From contig JASANE010003537.1 in NCBI GenBank assembly GCA_030248225.1, positions 27,473 to 91,472 on the forward strand: DNA of 64,000 nt. The letters run 5' to 3'. The notes under the pieces are model-generated. The model searched no databases. It was not told where the DNA came from and saw nothing but the letters and a program-made list of their open reading frames with translations. The translations under genes and the position numbers were made by a program. Each line of letters starts with the position of its first letter. Position 1 is the first letter of the stretch. Positions 23,349 through 34,825 of the stretch are shown here, in pieces. The stretch is from Trileptium ribeirensis (lineage: Eukaryota; Nematoda; Enoplea; Enoplida; Thoracostomopsidae).

Positions 23349-23365
23349 TATCATCATCATCATCT
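23349..23365 (+). repeat. (ATC)n tail of the Jockey-type fragment
   Basis: A TATCATCATCATCATC run 40-60 bases after the stop codon, interpreted as the 3' tail of the truncated element. Confidence 0.65.
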
Positions 23366-23369
23366 GGTA

Positions 23370-24318
23370 AAATAAAATATGACTTTCAAACCTGTAATTT
23401 GCTAGTACTTCGCTTGCTCGTAAGGCGACAGTCAATTGCGGCATTATACTACTGTACTGTAGTAAAATGCTTAATTTTAACGGCCGTATGATTGTTGATG
23501 CATACCATTTTTCATTATTTCGAGTGACTATTATTATATATAATAACCCCGATTTGTTTTTAGAATATTTTTTTCAGTAAATTGTTCACATATAAATGCA
23601 CTAGAATGAAGAACGTAATATATTACATTTGATCGAGTAGCCAAATAAAATATATATCAAGAACCTTTCTGATTCTACATAAATTTTTCAAACAGTCTGT
23701 TTGCGCCCCCAGAATGATCTTTGTGCATAATGTACATACTTATATATACCTGCTTTCATGACAGAGAATTTTATCTCTGCTATTATTCGTATGCTAATAT
23801 TGATAATAAATTGATATGGCCTGGAATATCTTCATTTCTTTGTCGGACTCTGCTTCGGTTTGTGGAATCATTAAAATGGAATTTCATTTAATTTTTAGTC
23901 GGTCGGATGCATGCCTGTGTAGCTTGATGGCAAACGACACTCAGAGTATTCTGTCGCATAGGAGCATTCGAAGTTAATCATTTTTGCTAACTTTTTGTGC
24001 ATTTCATAAGAAATAATCATTTCAGCTGTACATTTCGTCTTGGTTTCGGTCGCACTGTGCGGTACGTGGATTTCTCTCGCATACCTGTTTTACAACACCT
24101 TTCTTGTCGTTGCTTTGATATGGACGCAGTTAAAACTTCCAAACGACGCCGAGTTACCTGCGTTAAGTGGTTAGTTTTCTTCCTATATGTATATATAAAC
24201 GTACGATAAACGTACCATCCGGCGGGAGAATTGAACAACAAAGACCAATTATAAAGAGTTTGACCAGACTGCCAGTGAATCGAAACCCGCCATGTCAGCG
24301 GGTCGGAAATTGGGTATT
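23370..24318. other. Noncoding; 3' part is probably the 3' UTR of the next element
   Basis: No gene in 23370-24000. 24200-24318 lies directly after the stop codon of the minus-strand RT and is probably its 3' untranslated region; its outer end could not be fixed. Confidence 0.35.
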
Positions 24319-25758
24319 TCACAGATCGAAATAGGGACCTCCAGGCAAATGCAGTTTGCGCTTGAATTCAGCAAGTGTGGGAGCAGTCACAATATCATCC
24401 GCCAGCGAATTCCATTGTCGGATTATGCGATGACTATAGAAGAAACGTTGTATGTTTGTTCTAGGCGTAAATAAGAGTTCGAGTTTTAGACTGTGACCGC
24501 GCGAACGCACTGGATGTGCGAAAACGAAAAATTTGTGAATGTCCAGATCAATAAGCTTGTGAACCAACTTGTAGGTGAGATATCTGTCGACATAAGGAAG
24601 ATTTTGAATATGTGGCAACATTTTGGTAGCGCATCGCTGAACACCTTCAATTCTGGAAATGTCGCAATCATAATTAGGACACCATATAACTGAGCCGTAT
24701 TCAACAAGGGGGCACACCAATGTTGTGTATAAGGATAAAAACGAACGATTAGTTAGGTTTTTTATATTTTTCTTAATGAGCCTGTTCATAGCGTCCGCTC
24801 TCCCGGCAATGACAGCACAGTGTTTTGAAAATTTAGCGTTAGAGGAAAAAATGATGCCAAGATCTTTAGTCTCTACAATATTCGAAAGTAAGGTTTCAGA
24901 TATTAAATAGCTAGCAGAAGCTTTTAGTCTCCCAAAAGACATACATTTACACTTTGATTCATTAAAAGACATTAACCATGTCAACGTCGAATCAATCACT
25001 TTGTTAATGTTAGTTTGAAGTAAGACACGATCAGTGGCGAACTCAGATCTGCGTATGGTTTGACACAGTTTTAGATCATCAGCGTATTTAAAAATATTAC
25101 AATTAACGTGATCGTCGATATCATTTACAAATATAGTGAATAGGAGGGGTCCCAAAATTGTACCTTGTGGTACTCCACTCAAAACCCGCATATTGTCTGA
25201 GAGACAGTCGCGTACGCGGACGCATTGGGTTCGATTAGACAGGAAGCACTCAATCCAAGAAAGCAGATGACCACTAATACCAATATTTCGTAGTTTGAAC
25301 AAAAGAGTGGCATGATTAACTTTATCGAACGCTTTTTTAAAGTCAAAGAGTATAACGTCGACATCATGTTTATCATTAAGTTTACTTACAATATGTTGGA
25401 AGAATTCTAACAATTGGGTTACAGTGGATCTTTTTGGTAAGAAACCATGTTGGGATTTCGTTATCAGGTTGTTTTGCTGTAAGTAATCAAGGATCCTGGA
25501 GCACACAATTTTTTCCATAATTTTTGACACGGAAGATGTCAGAGAGATTGGTCTGAAGTTGCTGGGTTTACGACGGGAGCCACTTTTGAAGATGGGTTGA
25601 ATAACCACGTGTTTCCAATCAGCGGGAGTAGTAATAGAGTTCATAGAAGATGAGAAAATTAGACTAAGAGGGGTAGCAGTAGATGTAGCACATTGCCTTA
25701 GTATAACATTGGAAATTTTATCGCCACCAGGACAAGATGCTGCATTTGCACTTTTCAC
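24319..25758 (-). CDS. Reverse transcriptase of a CR1/Jockey-type non-LTR element
   Basis: RNA-directed DNA polymerase of a non-LTR retrotransposon, which copies the element RNA at a nicked chromosomal target. The 479-codon frame (GTG at its start is only where the open frame begins) carries the RT blocks in order: FRPISL (about 68-73), HGFLPKRST (about 104-112), FDFKKAFD with a catalytic Asp (about 138-145), SGVPQGTILGPLLF (about 194-207) and the catalytic YADD (225-228, at 25075-25086). Thumb and C-terminal segments follow, with ...EYGSVIWCP and the final RQWNSL block typical of CR1/L2 elements. The frame is intact to its stop, unusual among the elements here. The real protein would have an N-terminal endonuclease; a frameshift near 25765-25790 now separates them. 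Three plus-strand frames over it are shadows. Confidence 0.9.
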   Translation of the reverse strand: MKSANAASCPGGDKISNVILRQCATSTATPLSLIFSSSMNSITTPADWKHVVIQPIFKSGSRRKPSNFRPISLTSSVSKIMEKIVCSRILDYLQQNNLITKSQHGFLPKRSTVTQLLEFFQHIVSKLNDKHDVDVILFDFKKAFDKVNHATLLFKLRNIGISGHLLSWIECFLSNRTQCVRVRDCLSDNMRVLSGVPQGTILGPLLFTIFVNDIDDHVNCNIFKYADDLKLCQTIRRSEFATDRVLLQTNINKVIDSTLTWLMSFNESKCKCMSFGRLKASASYLISETLLSNIVETKDLGIIFSSNAKFSKHCAVIAGRADAMNRLIKKNIKNLTNRSFLSLYTTLVCPLVEYGSVIWCPNYDCDISRIEGVQRCATKMLPHIQNLPYVDRYLTYKLVHKLIDLDIHKFFVFAHPVRSRGHSLKLELLFTPRTNIQRFFYSHRIIRQWNSLADDIVTAPTLAEFKRKLHLPGGPYFDL

Positions 25759-26850
25759 ATGACACAGTACGTGTTAATATCAAAGTTTACACACGATAGA
25801 GTAGTCTCAGGCACAACTACCGAAGGAGGCGCCGGGGGTATAAAGTTTGAGTCGTCGAATACTGATGTAAAATGATGTGACAGAATTTCTGTTTGTTGTT
25901 GAGCATCATAACAAATACTACCGTACGGCAATTCGAGAGGACCAATTTCGTACGTGTGGACGAGTTACGACGCGCATACGCGCAAAAGCTTTTAGAGTCT
26001 TGTTTAAATGTTATCAGCAAGTTTGTGTTCAAAGGCTCTAATACTGCGATTACAAGCATCATCGGCTGCTTTGGAAGCTTCAAGATAGCACCGGTAAGAC
26101 GTATCAGAATTTAGACGTTTAAAGCGGCAAAAACTGTTCCTTTTACGTTGAAGCTTTTTCCAGCAATCGTGATTCGCCCATATTGGGCGCTTGCGTGGCC
26201 TGCCTTGTTTGTGAATGGGTATAGAGTGGAACATAATGTCAGTGAGTTTGTTTCGAAAACATAACCACATGTTTTCAGTATCCAGATCCGCTAGAAGTGT
26301 GGACCAGTCAATCGAGTTACAAGAATAAATTAATTTAGGCCTATCAGCCCGGCGCATGTCAAGGATGTGTTCGGATGAGTTAGTAGAGAATTGAAAGGAG
26401 AGACAGATGTCAAAGTCCATAATATTGTGATCGGCTGTTGATGATAGTGGTGCAGACCGAAGTGACTAAGTCAGTTTCATTAGTAAACCCAATGTCTAAG
26501 GTTGAATGACCGCGGGTTGGTTGAAAAACGTGTTGGTGCCATAAATTTTCAAGAAACGAATTCATGTAATGTTCCATGCAGATTGGCATTTTTGAGAGTT
26601 CCAGTTTATTAAAGGTAAGTTAAAGTCTGCCGCGATGCATTTGAATTTGTGAGGGAGAGATGTTTCACGGAGAAAATCAAAAAGAAGTATGTCGTTTGAC
26701 TGTGAAGAATTAGGAGAGCGGTATACGCACGCAAGAAAGAGATTACCAGTATTAGAAATGATTTCGCAGCATACATACTCCTCAAGGCCAATATTTAAAG
26801 TGTAGTTTTGAGTTATATGTATATTATCAAGAACTTTATGACAATCTCAT
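25759..26850 (-). pseudogene. Broken endonuclease and linker of the same element
   Basis: Reading the minus strand from about 26770, one frame gives ACVYRSPNSS and, further on, ADFNLPLINW, the conserved YRSP and (G)DFN blocks of the apurinic-type endonuclease of non-LTR elements; the catalytic-region Gly is Ala here. It then hits a stop near 26565. Another frame continues with a TLDIGFTNE-like block. The frame 26420-26004 is the linker before the RT (PIWANHDCWKKLQRKRN) and is followed, after a further frame change near 26000, by a segment ending near 25817. At least three breaks are visible, so the upstream half is dead. The N-terminal part of the endonuclease is missing, so the copy is 5' truncated at about 26830-26850. 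Confidence 0.8.
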
Positions 26851-27749
26851 AATATGATGATTTTTTGAGTGAAGCGCTACGATATTGTTAACCATATCCG
26901 GATATCCGGGTCAAATTTTACGACACATTCCTCAACACATCTCGTGGTAGATTTTCAAATATGTAAGATATTTTAACACAAAGTATAGAAATGTTTTAGC
27001 CCTTTTAATACACGTAGTTGCTGTGGTGCAACTTACAATAAAACTAAGTGCATTAGTTTACGTTACTTTTGGCCTTGCATTGCTATTCACTTGCGGTGCG
27101 ATAAGCGTTATGAATCCGAGCAACACCGTTATCTTAGTTCAGTGGTTAGCGAACGCAACTCTAACGCAAACGGCCCGGTTCCGCTAACAATTTTGTTCAC
27201 CAATAGTCGACATACAAATTAAAGCATGAAGCAATGGTTATGCAGAATAAAATACGAAGAACATGGTCAAAACACGATGGATCATGTTCAGATTCATGTT
27301 ATGAGCACATTTATCGCTGGGACGTATGCACTGCTGGTTTTTTCTTATTTCAACTACCATTATATATTAGAACCTACAAAAGTATTGGTGTTTCTCAGAA
27401 ATATGTATAATACACAAATCAACTGATAATAAAAAAGCAAAAACGTGCGACTGCCGTGTGAGCGTAAGTTCGAAAATGCCAAATTTTGTCGGGCTTTCTG
27501 TTATAACTTGACTGAAGTAAAAATTCACAAATTTAGACTCGCGCACACAGCTTTTCTTGCTGCGGCGCTTGGATGTTGTTGAACAAAATGTTTCGTAAAA
27601 ATAGGATCAGTATTTCCCAAGACCAATGTGGATTAACTAAACGCAATGCATAGTTTAGCCTCTGTGGCAACGGGATCAAAGATCACAATGCCATGGCTAG
27701 ATGTAGATGTTGAAGTCAGATCCACAGTGAAGTCTTGAGAGTTCCCGTG
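26851..27749. other. Noncoding spacer between two LINEs
   Basis: Contains CATATCCGGATATCCGGG at 26893-26910 (the hAT-fragment motif also near 10300 and 30600) and a tRNA-like stretch at 27130-27190. The remainder toward 27750 is probably the 3' UTR of the following minus-strand element. Confidence 0.4.
27130..27190 (+). repeat. tRNA-like fragment
   Basis: TTAGTTCAGTGGTTAGC has the form of an A box/D-arm, and CCCGGTTCCGC about 30 bases on could be a degraded B box. The spacing is short and the stems do not pair, so a SINE head or chance match. Confidence 0.35.
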
Positions 27750-27769
27750 CTGCTCTGACGAAAGTATTG

Positions 27770-28576
27770 TTATTCGTAGGCTGTCCTGAAAAGGACCGTT
27801 TTCAGTTGTGCTTTAAAGACGGAAAAAGACAGATCAGGATCACGAAAGGAGACAGGTAAACTGTTCCACAACATTGGCGCGAAACATTCGAAAGTATTAG
27901 ATGTTCGAATAGGCACTTGTAGCTGACGCCGTGTGATGAGTCGTTCTCCATCGCAGTAGCGTAGTGTGGTTGGAGCTGTATCGCACAGGCATTGGAATAC
28001 GATACATGCCACCTTAAAAGCGATGCGCTGCTTGACTGGAAGCCAGTGTAGTCTGTGCATAATGGGTGTGATATGGTCATATTTACGGGTGTGAGTGATG
28101 ACTCTGGCGGCGGTATTGAGGATGCGCACCACAGGTTTTAAACTGACGGCTGATAAACCGTATAGTAGGGAGTTACGGTAATCGATTCTGGACGTCACGA
28201 AAGCCCGTACGATTATTTCGGTTGTAGCATTGTCAAGCCGAGGCCGCACACGCCGAATTTCATTGAGCTGCCACGATGAGGTACGGCTCAGTTGTAATAT
28301 GTGTGGGCGTAAGTTAAGCTGATTGTCGATAAGAACACCTAGAAATTTGAAAGTTTCCGTCGCGTGAAGGTAATGTCCATTGATGTTGAGACCGTAGGTT
28401 ACGCCTCCGGATTCACCATGTTCAACAAGCAAGAGATGAGATTTATCACCATTTACTTGCAGCATGTTGTTTTGGAGCCAGTGTAAAGTACTATTGATTG
28501 TTTGCTGGCAAATTGGCGAATTGACTGTGAGCATTGTGTTTATGGTATGATATATAAATGATGATATCGTCGGCAT
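27770..28576 (-). pseudogene. RT thumb and C-terminal part of the CR1/L2-type element
   Basis: The frame continues the RT after the YADD block: the LHWLQNNMLQVNGDKSHLL segment, the FKFLGVLIDNQL block, the C-terminal HWLPVKQRIAFK and RTSNTFECFAPMLWNSLP segments. These are conserved in L2/CR1 reverse transcriptases. It overlaps the preceding RT-core frame by about 85 bases in another frame, so one frameshift near 28530-28570 breaks the protein. The stop at 27770 looks like the natural end. Confidence 0.85.
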
Positions 28577-28982
28577 AAATGGCAGATTTGCAACCGTTTG
28601 CAGTAGCGATATCTGCCAACGGTGTCATGTACATGTTAAATAGAATTGGCCCCTGAACACTGCCTTGTGGAACGCCACATACAGATATGGTGCGTTGAGA
28701 ATAACTGTTATTGACGCGAACATGCTGATAGTGTTTACGTAAGTAACTGTCGAACCACTGGAGACACTGACCACCATTCAAAAAATGATTATGAAGTCTT
28801 GACAGCAGAATGTTATGATCGACCGTATCGAATGCAGCGGATAAATCAAGACCAACGACAGCTGTTGACAAACCGACTGATTTACTATGACGCAGGTCGC
28901 TAAGGACGGACAGTAGTGTAGTTTCCGTTGAGTGATGTTGTCTGTACGCTGATTGGATTGAAGCTAGTTTTATATTCTTCAA
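28491..28982 (-). pseudogene. RT core of the CR1/L2-type element
   Basis: Carries AYRQHHSTETTLL, GLDLSAAFDTVDH (catalytic Asp in the LDLSAAFD block), GVPQGSVQGPILF and AIYADDIIIY (YADD at 28566-28577). The reading then runs out of frame and stops. The LDLSAAFDTVDHNILL block is characteristic of the L2/CR1/Rex group. Upstream RT blocks lie in the separate frame ending near 29078. Catalytic residues are intact but the enzyme cannot be made from this copy. Confidence 0.87.
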
Positions 28983-29077
28983 ATGGGAAGAAAGACAATA
29001 GGCGACGTATTGTTCAATTAATTTAGAGACGATAGACAGGTTACTGATAGGTCTATAGTTGCTAATGTCTCCCCTGT

Positions 29078-29880
29078 CTAATGAAGGTTTTTGAGAATAG
29101 GCGTAATAAATGATTCTTTTTCACGAGAAGGCATTATTGCAGTGCTGGGCGATAAGTTTACTATTGTAATTAGTAGTGGGCAAAAACTTGATACGTTGTC
29201 CTTTAGGAAGTGCATGGGTATTGGATCTAATGCACATTGCTTGTTTGCGCGCTTTTTAAGAAGCTGTGTTAAAACAGGGGTAGTGGCAGGAGCAAAAGTA
29301 TTTAACACGGTCACAATGTTATCACTTAGGGACATGGGTGTAGGTGGAAACTGTGCCCTAATATTACTGACTTTGCTGGTAAAATAGATCAAAACGTCAT
29401 CGGCGATGTGAGGTGTCAGACCAGAGGTTGCTTTTTACATAGTATCGCTTGGATCGTAGGCCACTTGTCGTTATTAGAAGCGTTGCTTAATCGCTGGCGC
29501 CAGTATAGATTGAGTTTATGTTGACATAAACGCCGGAATAAATGGCACGGATGTAAGTTTGTTTATCAGAAATACACTCCGTTCGACGCCGCTTACGTTC
29601 TAGACTACGAACTGTGCGTTTTAGATGAGCACACTCGCCGTCAAACCTGGGTGAGTTGGGTCGACGATGAAGCTTTCGCACTAAGAGAGGGGCATGTTGA
29701 TCAACAATTGTTTGTACACTTTAGTAAAAACCTTCAACGACAGAGTTAATATCGGCTGGCATTGCTTCTAAATCAATTAATGAGATATCTTGACAGAAAT
29801 TGGTCTCGTCCACAGTGGTCCATTTACGGTAGTGGACGTTAGCGATGTTGAAATGTTCCCTAAGTTTAATTGGTAGTGTG
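29078..29880 (-). pseudogene. Linker and N-terminal RT region of the CR1/L2-type element
   Basis: Two frames on the minus strand. From about 29880 the reading gives a linker with an in-frame TAA in the codons just before SVQTIVDQHAPLLVRKLHR, then the PRFDGECAHLKRTVRSLERK block that joins endonuclease and RT in L2/CR1 elements. A break near 29487-29392 changes frame, after which KKRANKQCALDPIPMHFLKD and the SFITPILK block of the RT N-terminus follow. Homology stops near 29890, giving the 5' truncation point. Confidence 0.75.
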
Positions 29881-30584
29881 AAAGTTATATATCATGATCT
29901 ACTATAGTTTTCCCAGTTTGTCGCTTCGCGAACACTCTTAATCGTTACGCGCATTTAACAGGGGCAAGTTATCAGCCTCGACATGTTTGACCAGCTTGAC
30001 TTCAACACTGTTCAACCCATGGCGAAACGGTCACGATTGCTTCAAAAACACACTGGATGTTAGGGACACATTCTAAAAGCCTTGACAACTTTATCCAAGC
30101 CTAATTTTTATGCCCGAGGGACAACCACGTTTAACTCATAAAGTTTTTGTGAAGAAAGACCGATACATTCATTTGTGGCTCTTTACTTTCTTTACCTACA
30201 CACTCGCACTTATTTAAGATCGAAAATCTAGATCTAAATTAATATTCTCAGCGTTAGGGCCGGTTACTTCTTATTCAATATCCACCGGCCACCGAGATGG
30301 TTAGCTCTTACACTAAAGGACAGTCCAAAAACTTATTTATGTAGTTTTGAAAATTAAGTATTTTGGGTTTCCAACTAACCAGGAATCAGAGACTGTCAAA
30401 TGAAGAGTATTCGCCTCCTTCACCTATGGCAAATATAGTATACGCTAAAATTGACCGCCTAAAGCCAAAGTATATCGATATTCCGAAACTTTTATATTGA
30501 CGAAAAGCTTATTTCAGCACTCTCGAAGCAATGTTTTGTCGGTCTCTGTCAGTAAAGTTTTGCACTTAGCCACGAAATCCAATT

Positions 30585-30666
30585 TTAGGATATGCGGATT
30601 ATCCAAACATCGCGGATATTATCCGGATATGAAATAGTATCCGAATATCTTTGCCCATCACTATTG
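30585..30666 (-). mobile_element. hAT-like terminal fragment
   Basis: On the minus strand TAGTGATGGGCAAAGATATT is followed by CGGATAC and CCGGATAATATCCGC words. Repeated CCGGATA words with this terminus mark a common nonautonomous hAT type. The partner end was not found; the segments near 10300 and 26895 may be other fragments. Confidence 0.45.
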
Positions 30667-31604
30667 AGAATGGTATGATACTCTATGAAGTCATCATATC
30701 AACGCACTGGGGTATGAAGCAATCCATTTCGGCGCACTGAGTAATCTATTTCGGTCCTGGCCCACTGGCTCTGGGGAGGGCTACAGCACTCACTTTTGAG
30801 GATGTCATGGTATTACGGACTAAAATTATTTCCAGCCATCTAGTTTTGAGGTGGGTATAGTGTCTCCCTTAAAACTAGGGCGGTCGTCCGAAGTTATATT
30901 TTCAAACGGTTTTTGTTGGTGATGGGAGGGGGAGTTGAAACAAATTTTTGTCTATGGTACCATAACCCACCACAAAAAAGTAAGAGGTAATCCCCAAAAC
31001 CTAGCGGCGTTAGGTCGAAATAGATCGCGTCACGCAGGACACGTTTATATGGTCATTTCGAAGAGTGTCATACTCTATTCAGAAATCATCATAAACTTTA
31101 TATATATATACTATGAAAGTGATATAAATTTTCAAAAAATCTTCATCGCAAAAAATTTTCATGAAAGTATTTTAAAAATTATGAAAGTGATATAAATATT
31201 CGTATGATGCATATAGATGGAAGCGGTATGAGAATTGTTGCGTTGTAATGTTACTGCAATTCATGCATAGCCTCAGATTGTGAAATAATAGTGAAGTAAT
31301 GTCCGCGTGTGAGCTGGGGCTCGCAGCAAAATATACTCTATTTTGAGTTGAAATGTATATAATGTATTCCGAGCCGACGAGTCACGCTGCACAAAGGATT
31401 TAATGGTGATTTGTAACTAGTACAGCAGCAGTATGTGACGTCGTTAATGTGGATTGTTTGGTAACGTGGAAAATATATTGAATATGGTAAAATCTATATT
31501 TTTCAATTTCATCTGAGATCGCACCATAACTATCATACTGTTTACTTCGCATTAAATCGGCCTGCTTGCCGAAATAAATGATTTAAATTGGCGTTTTTCT
31601 TAAT

Positions 31605-31690
31605 TGATGTGGCTCAAATGATAAGACGTCTGGAGTGCTTTTTGAATTTGATATCCTCTAGCAGTCTAATCGTTTCGAGTGAGCCGATTT
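31605..31690 (+). repeat. tRNA-like fragment (possible SINE head)
   Basis: TGTGGCTCAAATGATAAGAC at 31607-31626 resembles an A box and CGTTTCGAGTGAGCC at 31671-31685 a B box/T-arm, with realistic spacing of about 50 bases. The stems are imperfect. Confidence 0.45.
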
Positions 31691-32694
31691 TGTCTCAGTT
31701 GAAAGGTTAAAATAATTGTGCATTGTCTTTTCGCCCACAAGGCTAGTTGTACCACTTGTTGGATTTTCAGTACTTAGATCAAATTGCTTGTAACACTGTC
31801 TCGGGTATAGTGGCGTTAACTGAAAACACACATTATTTCTCCTTTGCCATAAAATTTGGCATTTTTTCGACACTTTGGTATGCAGCGGCATATAAAGTAG
31901 GCTCCTTCTTTTCCACATTTATGTGCATAACCCGCTAATATGTACTTATAATTTCCGTTCCACTTTTACTGATTGTACTAACAGTTTTTTGTCTATCTGT
32001 GTCTTTGACGGGCGCTCAGGAAGCTCAGTTCGGAACCTCGAATTCGCTATGGATCCAGACTAACCACGCTAGCCTGTTGTTCTGCAAAGGCTAATTGCTG
32101 TTGTTATACAATTTTCAGAAAAGTTAAATATTCGAAATTGCTTTATGTTGCGCCCTCCTGAGTATACGAGAATTAACTTGCAAATACATAATTGGAAGCA
32201 GTTGTTTGTCGCAGGAAACGTTGGGCAACAGCATAGCTAACATTTTGGATTAAGTAATGCTTCAAAAATTATAAATATATTAGTGTCTAAATTCTCATCA
32301 GGACCAAAGATTTACCTCCGGGAAGCTTTGAGCTGGCGGCCTACCAAGCTTCTGCCCAGAAGAACCCGAGATATCTAGAGTTAACTGGGAAATTTAATAA
32401 TTGCATTTTATAGTTTTTTTTCATACGTTTAGAACCTGTATATCGCTGTTTATGTTGCATATTTATTATTTACCCGCTCAAAACACGGATTTCTGCAGGC
32501 CACACTCCAGTTTAGTTAAGATTTTGTTTTTAGTAGTCGAAATGTAAGCATTCGTATTGACTGTTGTCATAGTCATTTTTTGTTAGGACGACGCTTTTTG
32601 TAGTCATCTTAAAATAGCTAGTGGAAGTAAAAATTCACATGAGAGGATTGCCAAAATTTTGGGCCCCTCCTAACCCTCTATATATAGAGGCCAG

Positions 32695-33095
32695 ATTATT
32701 TGACTGACCCAGGGTTTTTTCAAAACGGACCCTGGGTCCAGACAAACTCTGAGTCCAGATTTACAATTTTTGGCTAGAGAATTTCACGAATTTTTTACAC
32801 AATAACGAAACGTAATTACGAAACGCAAGTTTACATTATTACAAATACATAAATTTTTCTCTGCCTGTCCCAAGCCAGGATAAAGGACGAGGGCCATCCA
32901 TGAAACCAGCAGTAATCAACTATGTACACATATAAGCACGAACGGCTAAAAGCCTGCAATTTGTAATAGAATTTATTTGCAAGTCCTATATTTCCGAACC
33001 GAAACTGCCCTGTGTCCAGCAAAATTTTTTTGGGTCCACGTAAAAATATTTGGGTCCAGACCCAGGTGGATTAAAAAACCTAGCTGACCAGCATT
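32695..33095. mobile_element. Possible terminal-inverted-repeat element with CCCTGGGTCC words
   Basis: The left end has GACTGACCCAGGGTTTTTTC and GGACCCTGGGTCCAGAC; the right end, reverse complemented, reads CTGGTCAGCTAGGTTTTTTA then CACCTGGGTCTGGACCC. The match is imperfect and no target duplication was found, so boundaries are approximate. No coding content. Confidence 0.45.
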
Positions 33096-33099
33096 ATTT

Positions 33100-34730
33100 C
33101 TCCGTGCTGTATAAATTATTTCGCAGGGGTGGAGAAATGTGTGTTGTGAAATTAAAAAGCTAATCGAATGTATCAAAGTGAACATTAAGACTGAAAATAT
33201 TTTGTTTTTATGTTAATGCCAAGAATAGATGCACTTACTATTTAGTTTGTTAGCTGATTTTGACGAGAAAACAGAATGTATTGATTATAAATTTCGCCGT
33301 GTTGATATCCAGAAGGCGTGAAACCGAAACTTTGATTCCGACTAAATTTAGCGTCAACGAGAGCCGGTATTCCGGTTACCTCTCTGCTTAAAAGGCATAA
33401 TATATTCGATTTGTATTCAAGATAGCAAAACCATCGTATTCTTTTTAATATAAGATCACGCGATAACGTGTCGAAATTTGAAAATTTCTGCAAAGCGTTG
33501 GAGAATCATATTCGTGTGGTTCACAAGGACCAGAAGTGGTCCCACAAAAAGTCGTATTCAACAAAGTTGAGCCGATGAATCTTTCGGTGCGAAGCCTGTG
33601 CTGCGAGATACATATTTTTTAGCTGAACCGCACTGGTACCCACATGACCATATTTAGCAACAACTCTTAAAAAGCATATTACTTGAAATTTCTTAAAAAA
33701 ATGAATATTAATAAAAAGTTCGTGCTCCAGAAACGGCATACCAGAGTATGATACGCGACAGCATGATAAGTGAATGACAACAAAACGTAGCCCATTAGTA
33801 CAATTGGCTAAATACCGCTTTTGCCAGAAAATACTTTCATTAACATGCAGCAAACAAAAATAGAAAGAACACTTCAAAGACTAAAACCTACGACATTATA
33901 AGTTTTGGCCGTTCTAGCCGACTTCAAACACAGCATCAAAAACCCTTTAAAAATTAAAACCATCCATAAAATGGTACATTAGGCGAAACGTTTTAAGCTG
34001 TTATCGGTAAGCTTGTACAAAATTACTGGCCTTTCCATTATGTGGTGGCGTATCCATTCCTTCACCCCATTCGTAAAATCCCCCATGTTCGCACCACCAC
34101 GCTCCAGAAAATATCCGTTTTTAATGTTTATTCAGGTAATAAAAATAAGGTGTGTTAAAGAAATTGTTAGTAGCCGCGGAGTGATTTAATAAGGCAGTTA
34201 AGATTCCTTATAATGCAATCAAAGCACAAAGGCAAGAATGGCAGTCCTGACATGCCCATTTCAAATATGTTTTAAGCAAATGAGCTGTAAAAGCAGTACA
34301 TAGGTATATTAAACCGCTCCTTTGTTTGTATATAACTGCACAAGACCACGTCAATAATAAAGTTTTCGCAATTTTCCAAGCTCGTAGAAAAGAACAATAA
34401 AGTCTTGACATACTCATTTCAATTTTCCTTCGGCGAAAATGCAATCGTCACAAAAAATTGTGCTTTGCCACTTTTGGGGGGGGGGCAGGTTGCTCACAAA
34501 TGTATATAGAGTTCATACATACAGTATATATGCCAGACGACAAATTTCCATAGTATATTGCCTTATTTTGTATAATAAATATTTCCGGACAAAAACCTGT
34601 TATCTAAAAGTGAGTTTCCAAGAGTTATTAGCGATAACGTTAGGATAGCTGATCAACTGAATTCCACAAGGGCTGCGAACCATTCAAAGACGTAACGCTA
34701 AAACCCAGAAATTGACGCGTAAACCCGCTC
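33100..34730. other. Noncoding stretch downstream of GST exon 2
   Basis: If the GST gene is intact its third exon should lie here or further left on the minus strand. I searched for sequence matching the alpha-helical domain and found none. A 50-codon open stretch at 33979-34131 (minus) is mentioned in the findings. Confidence 0.35.
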
Positions 34731-34732
34731 AC

Positions 34733-34825
34733 CAAACTGTTTCGCCAGGTATCGAGCAATGCTAATTGATTGACACAACTTATTTCCATCAACTTCTAGC
34801 ACCGGCAGTTGACCCATTGGTGTTG
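34733..34825 (-). CDS. Sigma-class glutathione S-transferase, exon 2
   Basis: A 93-base exon bounded by TTTTCAG at its 5' side (AG at 34827-34826) and GTGAGC at its 3' side (GT at 34732-34731). With the A carried over from exon 1 it encodes residues 45-75 plus one base of codon 76. It holds the glutathione-binding loop: Q50-L51-P52 (cis-Pro) in MGQLPVLEVDG, and Q63-S64 in CQSISIARYLAKQF. These align without gaps to hematopoietic prostaglandin D synthase and other sigma-class GSTs, where they contact the glutathione gamma-glutamyl group. Both splice phases are 1, matching exon 1. The helical C-terminal domain should follow in later exons, which I could not locate. Cytosolic detoxification or prostaglandin-isomerase-like activity is expected for the family. 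Confidence 0.92.

Larger units (their letters stand above)
24319..26850 (-). mobile_element. Non-LTR retrotransposon (endonuclease + RT), 5' truncated
   Basis: Read on the minus strand the order is: C-terminal half of an apurinic-like endonuclease (about 26830-26430), a linker with conserved basic and aromatic residues (26420-25800), and a complete RT domain (25758-24319). This is the architecture of the CR1/L2/Jockey group. The endonuclease start and any ORF1 are missing, and several frame breaks separate the endonuclease from the RT. Confidence 0.85.
27770..29890 (-). mobile_element. CR1/L2-type non-LTR retrotransposon, broken
   Basis: On the minus strand, protein homology runs from about 29880 (end of the endonuclease/linker) to the RT C-terminus at 27770. 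Pieces lie in different frames: linker 29880-29487 with one in-frame stop, N-terminal RT 29392-29078, RT core 28982-28491, thumb and C-terminus 28576-27770. No ORF1 or endonuclease core remains. Confidence 0.85.
29895..32690. other. Long noncoding stretch
   Basis: No gene called. 30590-30665 has GGATAATATCCGCG-type words followed by GCCCATCACTA, the reverse complement of a common hAT terminus (TAGTGATGGGC), so it is probably an hAT element end. A small open frame at 32291-32413 is discussed in the findings. Confidence 0.4.
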
